64,000 nucleotides of DNA, from contig CM049317.1 of NCBI GenBank assembly GCA_026874595.1, positions 10,018,382-10,082,381 of the forward strand, read 5' to 3'. The notes under the pieces are model-generated. The model was not told where the DNA came from, did no database searches, and saw nothing but the letters and a program-made list of their open reading frames with translations. The position numbers and the translations under genes were made by a program. Origin of the DNA: Sipunculus nudus (Eukaryota; Annelida; Sipuncula; Golfingiida; Sipunculidae). Within the stretch, counting starts at the first letter, position 1. The number at the start of each line of letters is the position of its first letter. Of the stretch, positions 23,001-35,000 are shown piece after piece.

Positions 23001-26000
23001 AGAAAACTTGCATGGATTGATCCCAAAATCAAGTTGATCGAAGATCATGGATAGGGTTGTCATGTTCCAGAAACTGGTGGCGCCACCTATTATTCTTTAC
23101 TTGTTTTCATGCCGTTTAATATCCCCAAAATTGCTACTTGACAGTACTGTGAGCATTATAAGTCAAAAACTAATGGACAGATTTCTTTCATATTATGCAA
23201 ATACATAGATATGGGTTATGGGATGATGTTTATTTAAATTAGGGTCATGACCTTTCCTATGAGAGTGGCCTTGACCTTGAATATTGCCATATATGGTGAA
23301 AATCACACAAAATCATTAATTTCTCAATAAGGGATGCATGCATTGGTCCAAAAATCAACTTGACCGAAGATCTTGGATAGTAATGTCATGTACCGGAAAC
23401 AGGTGGCGCCACCTGTTATTCTTTTACTTTTTTTTCGTGCTGTTTAATACCCCATCATTGCCACTTGACAGTACATTTATAACCTGTGAGCTATATAAGT
23501 CAAAAACTAATGGACAGATTTCTTTCATATTATGCATATACATAGACATGGGTTATGGGATGATGTATATATAAATTGGGGTCATGACCTTTCCTATTAG
23601 AGTGGCCTTGACCTTGAATTTCCATATATGGTGAAAATTACACAAAATCATTAATATCTCAATAAGGGATGCATGCATTGGTCCAAAAATCAACATGTTC
23701 AAAGATCTTGGAAAGTAGTGTCATGTACTGGAAACAGGTGGCGCCACCTGTTATTCTTTTACTTGTTTTCGTGCCGTTTAATACCCTATCATTGCCACTT
23801 AACAGTACATTTATGACCTGTGAGCATTATAAGTCAAAAACTAATGGACAGATTTCTTTCATATTATGCATATACATAGACATGGGTTATCGGATGATGC
23901 ATATATAAATTGGGGTCATGACCTTTCCTATTAGAGTGGCCTTGACCTTGAATATTGCCATATATGGTGAAAATTACACAAAATCATTAATATCATTATA
24001 AGGGATGCATGCATTGGTCCAAAAATCAACATGTTTGAAGATCTTGGAAAGTATTGTCATGTACTGGAAACAGGTGGCGCCACCTGTTATTCTTTTACTT
24101 GTTTTGTGCCGTTTAATACCCCATCATTGCCATTTATCAGTACTGTGAGCATTATAAGTAAAAAACTAATGGACAAATTTCTTTCATATTATGCATATAC
24201 ATGGATATGGGTTATAGGATAATGTTTATTTGAATAGGGGTCATGACCTTTCCAATGAGTGGCCTTGACCTTGAATATTGCCATATATGGTGAAAATCAC
24301 ACAAAATCATTAATTTCTCAATAAGGGATGCATTGATTGGTCCAAAAATCAACTTGAACAAAGATCTTGGATAGTGTTGTCATGTACGGGAAACAGGTGG
24401 TGCCACCTGTTATTCTTTTACTTGTTTTCGTGCCGCTTAATACCCCATCATTGCCACTTAACAGTATTGTGAGCATTATAAGTCAAAAACTAATGGACGG
24501 ATTTCTTGTAAAACATAGACATGGGTTAGGGGATGATGTATATTGAAATTTGGATCATGACCTTTTCTATGAGAATGACCTTTTCTATGAGTGTGGTCTG
24601 ATATTAATTGTTGCTGAAGATGGGGGGCCTATTCTTAAAGGGGGGGGGGGGGATTAATTGTCTGGGGATACTATGGCACCTGCGGTGCCAAGAAATATCT
24701 AGTTACATTAAATGGTTATGAATCGGTGACCAGTAACACAGGGCCAGTCTCTATATCTATAGATCCGGCTACTATTTTGTTCATGCAGATTATGTTCAGT
24801 GGAAAAATTCAGGTGTATTGGTAAGAGAAATAACAGAGAACTTTTAGGTCACCATGTCTCCAGTAAAGAGCAGAATATTTGTATATCTCCACCAAGTGGC
24901 TGGAATAATGTTTTTGCCGGTGTTGGTTAGTCTTTTTGTCTGTTAGCATCATGTCCTTTACAGATTGTGTTGAAATTTTCAGGATAGCTGGGCAATGATA
25001 CAAGGAACAATTTATAAAATTTTCGGGGTGATTTGGATCACCATCTTGAGCCAGGAATTTTTTTAAAGGAAAAATGCTGCATTTTTGACAATGCCATATG
25101 GTGTAATTAACTACCTTATGAAGTTTGTTGCCACTAGATGGCACTCAGTGTCAGTAAGCTGTAACGTTCTTCGATTCTCCTGCTGTGTTTATCACACCTT
25201 TTTTTAGAATGCCAGTATGGGTAAATGAACTGTCTTGGTGGAGATCTGCTCCCTTGTGCAAATATCTAGTATTTAAATGTTATTTAAATGTATCATAGAA
25301 ATGCAGTATTGATACAGGCTAACAAGTAAATTAATGAAATACTTTATGCATTTTCAGCTGAAAGAAATCCGCTCGTTGCTGATAGCCGGTGCTGTTGACC
25401 ATGATGATTTCTTCCGCTGTCTCCGTCTGCTTGAGCCTAGTCTCGTTATTTCCGCTAAAGATCTGAGATCCCAGGTGGTCCGAGAAACCTGCATTACCAT
25501 AGCGTGAGTGGTGCACTAGAATAATCGTAACTGAATGTCATGGTGATAATAAATTGTAAAAACCTATGCATGAGCCAAACTCTCAATCAACAGGCCCAAA
25601 TAAAAAAGAGTAAACCAGTCTTTAGACAACTTGTACTTGGATATAAACCCTGTAATCTACTGTGGTTGGCTTGTTATTTGCGGTAGTTTCAAATTCGCGA
25701 TATTCGCTGAAGGGGAAAAGCTGCGAAATTGAAACCATGCAGATATGAAACCTTGCTGTCATGGGAAAATAGTCTCTGTAGTTGCCACCAGGTGACAATG
25801 ATGGGCATTAGTGGAAAATAAATATAATCCAAATGACAATCATGTTGATCATGGTGTGCAATGTATCCAACAGTTCTGCATGTCTGAATTTATGTTTTAA
25901 ATTGAGATCGCAAGCTGTTTGTCTTGGTCAAACTGCTTGAACTCTCCCCGCTTATGTTATGTTGGCTGTCGGTCAATCTGATCAATTGTCGCTTAGAGTT

Positions 26001-29000
26001 TGCTCTTTCTTCATATTCACACTTGTGGGAATCAGGCAGACCTTCTGTGCGTGGCCGCTTCAGGGGTATGGCCGCTTTCGTAACCAACTTGTTATATACA
26101 CGGAACGATGTTTCAATTACATAATCTGAACATGATATGATCAGGGTAGAGAAGAGGGCCCTATTTACATTGATATGTAATGCCCAAGCTGTGAAAACCA
26201 ATGCCCCTTTGAAGGGGCATTGCCAGGTTCTGGCACTGACAGTCATTGTTGTTTGAGCAAAACAACTTTGTGTAATAGAGAATTCATACCTAGTTTAGGT
26301 GTTTATTAAAATACTGATATATGCCCCATCACGAAAATAGAACCCTGTGAAACTATGAAAAATTGCCTGAGCGCAAAAATGGAGCCCTGTAATTCTAAAG
26401 CCAACCCCAGTATCCAATAAGCCATATATGAACAAAACTTCCAGGCCAGTTAATAATTTAGGTATTCTTGAAAGCAGGGACATTGATTTGGGTCTTTCTG
26501 TCCCATTGTCTGTCTGTCCATAGGTTTTCTTTGCTGTGCAATAACTTTCCTAAATATTATATATGATTTCATTCAAATTTGGGTCAGTGATTGCTCTCAT
26601 GCTAACCTTGGATGGGATTTGATTTGGTGTGTCTGTCTGATAAGATAATACAATAGGATCTTGCATTGTTGATATGATAAATCAGCACATTTTGTGTAAC
26701 TAATCCCCAACAGGTGTCGCTAGTGGAGACATAAATTACCAGGTGCTACAATCTGTTGAGCTAGTAAAAACTGTTTGCATTTAGTCACCACAGACTTTAA
26801 ATTCATCCTAGACTTAAAGGCAGAAGCAGGGAACTAATTTCCTTGAATTTGCTTATTATAATATTTGTAGACTCCTGCAGTATAATCTCAAATAATGTGA
26901 TAGCATAAGATCTGTATTTCAACCTTTAAATTTAATATCAACTTTGGCATACATCATATTCTGTGAATAATTATTGGTGTTTTTACAGTAATGCCTCAGT
27001 GGTGTAACAGTGCCATCTGTTGCACATTAATTGAAACTTATTTAATCTGATGAAGGTTGTCATACTATAAATATCTTTTATTTAGCATTAAATAAAGATA
27101 GATAAGATACAAGTATAGATGGTACAATTTCTGGAAGACGTCTTCTTTTCATTGTAAGCTAATTATATAAATATTTTGTCTGTAATAGTATATACCTTTA
27201 GACATAATATGTTATAAAACATCAGAATCAGGGGTTCAGTTATATATGTTAGGTTCTGGATAATACACCTCCATCATTCATATTATTACAGGTACCTTTC
27301 ACAACAACTGGGAAACAAATTTGATCACACTGCAGAAGCTGTTCTACCATGTCTAATCAACCTGATCCCTAATAGTGCAAAAATCATGGCCTCATCAGGA
27401 ATTATTGGTATTAAATTTGTGATTCAGGTGAGTCAACACTGAGAACTCTTAAATATTCAGAAAAAATATTGATTGAAGGGAGAGACCAAAATCAATGTGT
27501 TGTTCTTTTAAAATTCTTTTAAAAAGAATTTTGCTCCACCATTTTGGAATAGTTGAAACATAGAACACCTGATTATTACTAACTCTAAACCTGTCTTTTG
27601 TTGAGTAATCAACATAGTGCTTTAGTTTTTTTCATTGAGGTCAGTTCATTGGATCATGTAAAATTTCATTTAATGTATCAGTTAAGGAAAATGACCTTGA
27701 GTTTGTGTTTTGGATTAATACAAAACTCCATAAGTTTATAAGGAGCTTGTTTAGATATTATAATCCATAAAAAGAGCCAGTATAAGTTTATGCATTGACA
27801 CATTAACCCACATATCTTTGGAGTTGTCTGACCAATCAGGAAAAAAAATTTTGCACAAACAAAGCTCTCGGATAGCTTTATAACATACATGAAAAATGGT
27901 GACGCCACCTGCAACCATTTTTGCACAGCTTCCATCTGTTCATCTGCCTTGGGTTAAAATCACTCATATCTCTGAAGTGATTGGATTTATCCACCTGAAA
28001 TATTGTATGTGTATTCATCCTGGATAGGTATCTTGATTTTATGACAGGTGGTGCCACCCACATTCACGTTCAGGCTGCAGACATCTAGGCTTATATCACA
28101 GGACTGGTTTGACGTATCCTCCTGAAATTTGGTATGTGTATTGATCTCACATAGCTCTATCATACGCAAAACTGTTGGCGCCACCTGCAACCATTTTTGC
28201 ACAGAGTCCATCTGTTTATCTGTCGTGGGATAAATTCACTCATATTTTGGCAGTGGTTTGACTATTCTGCCTTAAATTTTGCATGTACAGTGAAACCTGA
28301 ACCAAGCGACCACTGCCGCCAGCGACTGAAAACTGAATGCACCGAGCTTAATCACTCTTTAAAGCCTCTTTGTTGAGCGACGGTTTGTGGTACGCGACCA
28401 CCGACTGCACAAATGTGGCTGTACGCTGGTTCTCACCTCTGTTGAGCGACCACCTGGTGTAGCGGTAGTCGCACCTGGCATCCTAAGTTGAGACTAAAAC
28501 AACCATGCCATTGACCGTCACTTGAATTTGCAAGTGGCAATTGTGCCCTAATTTCCCCGCATAAGTTCACAATACTCCTCCAGTTGTCAATGGCCCAGGG
28601 CCTGCGTAGTTTTAATCTTTCTCCAAAAATGGAAGTTCCGGGAATATTAATTCTGATGCCTGTGTACCATTACTTTTTACTGCACCTGTGTGAGCTAATG
28701 CGATGTTAACCAATACTATTTCGAAAACGACATGTGCTAGCATCACAAAATTTTATGCAAACATTAGCAATCTGATAACTATATCGGATATTGCTTATTT
28801 TTTTTTTGGCTAACTGCAATTTCTTTGATTTTAGAGAGAAAAGCTAAAAAAACCTTTAAAAATTTTCTCCTCCAAAACAGTCCTGCCAAATTGTTCAATA
28901 TTTCCCAGAAATAATCTTTTATACTCTCTCTCTCAAGTTTGATTGAATGGTTCCAGTTAGATGATTTTTGGCCGAGTTATAGGAAGTTGAAATGAGTCAT

Positions 29001-32000
29001 CTTTCAAATAAAGCATACTAAAATTTCAGTCTCAGAAATGGCTGGAGCTTTTATCACCAAATTTTATGCCAATGTTGGTCAGATGAGTCATATCTGAAAT
29101 TGAGGTATTGGTGGTACCACCTGCATTGGCTTTTTTTTTGTACGGGGGTCATCAGTGCCTGTATCATACTGAGGGCTACAAAGAACTTCTTCTCTGAAAC
29201 CATAGGGCCAAATTGTTTGATATCACACAGAAATGATCCTAGGGTAGTGCTTTCTGAAGTTTTTTTTTCAAATGGTCTCTGTTTAGTGACATTTGGCTGA
29301 GTTATGAGTAGTTGGATTTAGTCATATGCCATAACAGCCCATTTTAGCTCAGTGGCTACAAAGATCTTCTTCTCAAAATTCTTCTCTCAAATTCCCCTTG
29401 CCACTCAATCCATGTCTCACTTCACCTGTCCCAATATGATTTCGGGGATACATGTAGTCGCTTGGCTAGTTTATAAAGATGTTAACAGAAATATAACTAG
29501 ACAAATAACTGTATATTTTGTTGTTGTTTCAGCATACTCATGCACCACGTCTGATTCCCATTATCACATCAAATCTTTCATCTAAGTCTAGTGTAATACG
29601 CAGGTGAGTTCTGTTGATAAATCTTGTTTGAATGTTTTTATTAGGTTTACAAGAATCTCTTGTTTCACTGAGTTATGAGTAAACATAAGATATAACCACC
29701 ATCATTCAATAAAACACTGCTTTTTATGCATGGGCAATTGATATCAAGGATTGATGTTGTTAAATACCACAATTTATCGGGCTTGTTGTAATAAAGAATA
29801 GAGGGGCACACAAGCAAGCTGTATACCTGTATACATTAAATTCATAGTTAAAATAATCAGATACATATTACCAATCATATAAGTCACCAAGTATTCCATG
29901 ATAATGATATTTTTTTTATACCTTTAATTCTATGTGCCAGTGTGAGCGTGTATGGGGGTAGGTTTAAGGTCACTATTGTTACTGTTGTATAATTATTTTA
30001 TTCAGAGAATGCATTGACATGATAGAGAGGATATTAAACATCTGGCCGACTCACTCCATTGAACGCCATATTGCCATCCTACAGGAAGCCATCAAGAAAG
30101 GTCTCAGTGACGCCGACTCGGAGGCCAGGGCACACTCTAGAAAGTAAGCTATAATAACCCTGTGATTAAGCAGTCACAAACTTTAACCTGTCTTAGATGG
30201 GACTTACTGCGGTTACCCCTGACCTGTCCATAACTTAAAGTGTCTACATGATATCTTAACAGGGCTTTGATGGATTTTCATGAAACTCATAATTACTTAC
30301 CAATAGATTATCATGCCTGAGCTGGTTTCTTGGCAAATTTCACACATATTTAATGAGGTCAGAAGTCACAAGGATTATTGGTGGTGTTGCTGAAAAAACT
30401 TACCATGAATATAATGTATTTAAATGAAACTCAGAAATATTTAACCATATAATATCTAGCCTAAGTTTGATTCCCCGGCAAAATCCATGCATATTACACT
30501 AAGTCAGTGGTTACCGGACTTTGGTGTGCCGTGATGACTTGCAAAAAATCTTATTGACTTTCACGAAACTCATTGTAAATATTGACCAATATATTTTCTC
30601 ACCTGAATTATATTTTCTCACCTGAATTAAATTCTCAGCAGAATTCACACATTTAATCCACCTGGATATGCACCCAGAACCTAAAACACTTTACAAGAAA
30701 CATTCAACAGGTGGAAATTCTTCTTGCAGTAGTGGCAGATCTACAAAAGGATTGACATTGTTTAAAATTATCAGTCGGTGAATATACACTTAACCTAAAG
30801 TGTATGCTAATATTAATGCTAATCCCATCGAGGCTGTAGAATAAATTACTCTTCCCCCTTGCACATGTGGCAACTTATTCACAGAGGGGTTTTTATGGTG
30901 ATAATTTTATTTTTGTGAATATTTTACAAACTTAAAACCCTTGCGAACAAACAGACAAAGTAGAAAGGGCTTTTGTGGCTCTGTGAGTGCCTTGCAAAAC
31001 TGGGTATTAGACATGTTTATGTTATGTTCATAATTTCTTCTTTCTCAGAGCCTTCTGGGGGTTCGCCAACCACTTCAAAGAACAAGCCGACAGTCTTCTC
31101 AACTCCCTCGACGCGTCGAAACAAAAGATGCTCCAGGGAGAGCTCAGCAACTCCTCTAGTAACAACTCCATCAACTCTGCTTCGTCCATGACCTCCAGGT
31201 CAAAAGGTCGCGTAAGGTCGGTCAGCGTGGAACGCTCCAATGATCTCCCTTCCAGGCATGTTTTGCAACGCTTCTCACTTCCTTCCTCTGCTAACATGGT
31301 GATGTAGCTGGTATTCAGGATATTATTCCGATCAAGATCAGATATTTTAAAATTAGATAATGATCATTAAATAGAAAATTGTTCAGGGTTAGTAATAGCA
31401 AAAGCCTTAAGTCAGTATCTGACTAGTGGGTCTTGATTGTGTTGAGTTTGAGGAGAGAAACCTGGGTATTTGATCAACTGAAAAGTCTTGCTTTCAAGCA
31501 GAAACAGATAGTTCACTACCCTATGAAAATATATTGTCCTGATTATTTAGTTTTGATTGTTTGCCCTCCAATAATTGGTGCTTGCAGTTCAGTTCACACC
31601 TTTTTCAAAGCTTGTAACTTAAGTTTTGATATTATTAGAAACAAATCCAGTTAAAACATTTTTTTTTGTGAACAGCCGCTATGTCTGTCTTGGTGAACTG
31701 CTGTATAATATGTTATATATGAGTAGAGTTTCAGTGAACAGCAGTACCTAATAGGTATTTTAAATCAGCAATCGACTCCCTCAGTATAAAATATAGGGAG
31801 AAAAATATTATATACCTCATGTTAGCTTTCTTTTAAAATACTTGAAGATGAAGAACCTTACCTCCAGATCAAATAAAGACCCAAACTATCACTAAAAGCC
31901 TGTAATTCAGGTGTTGCATTAATTTATGCAGCTCTATAAAACTAGAACATTGAACATTTCAGTGGGAAATTCCAGGACCACCTACGTAATGTAAATTAGG

Positions 32001-35000
32001 AATTCTTGAATCATGGGGTGAATGAAAAGCTCCAATATCCTGAAAACTGGTGAATCCATGATATACATGTCGTAGATGGTTACTGTCCATTGTGATTTTA
32101 GTACCCGCCACTATAATTTCATTTAATCCAGTTGCTGGTGTCCCCAATCAGTTCACAGCCCCATAGGCCTTAGACTGGTTCCATTGCTTAATTCTTATTG
32201 AGTTAGCCCAGCTACTGCATGGATAACCATTGAGTCATACTGAAGTGCAGAATTTTGCAAAGATTGGTTCCTAACTCAATATAATAATGGCTAAACACTA
32301 AGAAAAGATTATTTTAGCCAAAAAAACTTGTAGGTTTTGGCAATGGGAATGATTTCTTAAGTACCTTGTACCTGTCTTACTCAGGCAGGGACAGTTCTGA
32401 GCAAGGAACCAATCTATATTTAATTTTAATTTAAAATCCCATTGCCTGTATCTGTGTTGGCTGAAGCTCTTGTGGCATAATAGTGACATAGGAACCAGTC
32501 TACCTCAGATTGACTTGCTAGATGTCATCCTGTATTATTTATATGATGTAACAAGACGAACCTGAATACCTGTCATACGGTGGTGGTGAACATGTTAATA
32601 TATAATCTTCCCTAAATCATGTCCCATTCATGGCTATACATGCATTGCTTCAACCTAAACGGATGACAACAGTCTGGTCGCAGGTCACATGGTCATGGAT
32701 ACAGATGAGTAACCATGGTAACAGTACATAATTAGCATGATGGAGGTGGTAGTAAGCTGTAAATGGATGCATAACCAGATAGTGGCAGTCAGATAAGATA
32801 GCAGTATCTGGATATCTTCACAGTATGAAAACCTTTGTTATATCATGCCTTTATTATATGATCTGAACTTTTGTCTGTATCATGTGTTGTATATAAGGCG
32901 GAATTGCCCAGGTGTTTGAAACCAATTTGATCATTAATTCTAGAATTAATTAAAAATTTGCTTTGTCCAAACCAGTCTTGTTTAGCTTCTTGCGCTCATT
33001 TGTAACACCATGTTCTTTTGGTTAAATTACTTAATTTTGCAGTTGGGCATTGGTTTGCACTGGTTTGTATGATGTGTAGGAAAACAATTGAAAAAGGGTG
33101 TCAGAAATTAAACATTGCATCTCTTCACTCTTTTTTTGATTTGTTAATGTATCAGTTGAAACAGTTTTGGATGTGCCTGTTGGTCAGTGTACCTACTGCA
33201 TGATTCATGATATAGATTGAACCAGGGTCATGGGGTCAAGGCCTGAATTAATGAGGGTTAGACTGCTGTGAAGATTGCTACAAGCACACCATGTATAGGT
33301 TAAGCCACATCCAGCATAGTGCAGTAAATGAATATGTAAGTGGGGTATAGTGGGTGTAGTTTAACACTCTCATTAGCTGCACCATCCATACATAGCAGGA
33401 AAACATTAGTCTTAAGGCTCAGAGCTTCAGTATAGTATTAGTATTAGGATAGACATATAAATTATATTGAATATATTATAATTATAATGTGTATATGAAT
33501 AATGTGTATAGCTTGGATCACTAGTCATTGCATATAAGAAATACAGACTGCAGTTTTCTACAATGAATATAAGGTACGAGACAGTTGAGTACATGATTGT
33601 CATCTTTAACATCTTGAACTAATTGCAGTGCTTTTTAAGTCTATTTAAGTCTATATAAAATGACTTTTCTATATCTTTTTGATATTGATATATCATCTAT
33701 CATATTTGGCTTGTCTTTGAAAAAGTTAACCCCACTCTGAATCAAAACACTAAAAACTTACTTTAGTGGCAACAAAAAGGACTATTTAACCACTACATTA
33801 ACTGTTTCAGACTCCTGAAGTCAGTGCTATCTTGAGAATTTCTGGTTAACTTAATCATATCAAAGGAATTTATGTTGTTGGTGAAAAAAAAGATGACAAA
33901 AATGCCTATTCATTAAAGGTATTTTAGATTGACTGCTAATTTGTGAAAAATGTTTTGATAAATTGAAATTTTCCCTTACATGATAAGTAGTTTTCCGAAG
34001 AAACCTTTACATTTCTGTAATAACTGTCAAATTATCAGTAATATGTACTTAAATAATTTAATTTATGAAACTGTTTAAAAGTTTTAATCTGCAAATTTGG
34101 AAAAAAATAATGTGCATTCAGAATAAAGAAAGAATTATACAACACTTTCTCAAGGCTAAATTCCACATATGACAATATCTTACAGATTCAAGGAATATCT
34201 CTTATATTGAGTACATTGATCTCATTTAGAAGTCATACTTTATTAAGTCATCATTTTGATATTCATATTTATAAAGAATAGGTTTGTTTTCCTTATCTGT
34301 CACACATAGTTTGATCTTCTGATGTCTGGTGCACTGAGTGAATAATATTTTGCCCTAAACCTTTAAAGACTTGTAACAATTAATGTTGACATTCCTCAGT
34401 TTCACGAAGCTAATGATACAGAATTGTACTTTGGACCAGTTTGAACCTCAGCACACATACACACAGTAGTTTGTGTTCACTTTTGAATGTGCTACTTACC
34501 TGATCACAGACACACAATATTTTATTTTAAAAAATAAATAATTCCTCTATGTAAATTTTATATGATCAAACTTCATAGATTTTCAGACGTCAGAGAAATC
34601 AGATAATTCTGGTTAATAATAGTTGAATTTGGCTTTTTATTTGCTTTCAATGAATCAGGAGGAAGCTTGCTGTTTGTAGAATTACCAAGTTTATGTAAGT
34701 TCTAGTGTTATTATATATACGCTCAAACTGGATTAAACTTAATATTAATATGTTACTATGAAATTTAGGCATTTACAGTGTGTCCATATCATGTGCATAA
34801 TTCATATGAATATGATTTATAACCTATAGACTTTGATCTGCTTTTATTTAAACATTGCGTTATACACTTAAACTGAATCTAGGACCAGCAGTGGTACAGC
34901 CCGGAGAGTAGCAGTTTCACGACCAGCAGGAAGGGCGGATCGCACAGGTGAGTTTCTGGTAGCGTAATACTACTAATAAAGTGGAGCACCATTTATCCGA

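Larger units (their letters stand above)
22240..25357 (+). other. CLASP: Intron 9
   Basis: Mostly mobile DNA: the larger family-1 Helentron-like element (22744-24702), then a fragment (about 24850-25080) of a widespread repeat with 'gtgatttggatcaccatcttga', and a CTCF-like core (25131-25143). Confidence 0.85.
27428..29532 (+). other. CLASP: Intron 11
   Basis: Largely decayed repeats. Roughly 137/274-bp modules (27877-28270) carry 'GCCACCTGCAACCATTTTTGCACAG', one half of a MITE starts at 28297, and related modules continue to about 29400. GGTGGnnCCACC-type palindromes recur at 27898, 28047, 28174 and 29110. Confidence 0.75.

Noticed and set aside
25890-26246. 118-codon minus-strand open frame
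   Set aside because: No domain recognised, no splice or promoter context, and it lies in a likely repeat block. Kept only as a note under the hairpin.
31028-31297. 89-codon minus-strand open frame
   Set aside because: Antisense shadow of CLASP exon 14.
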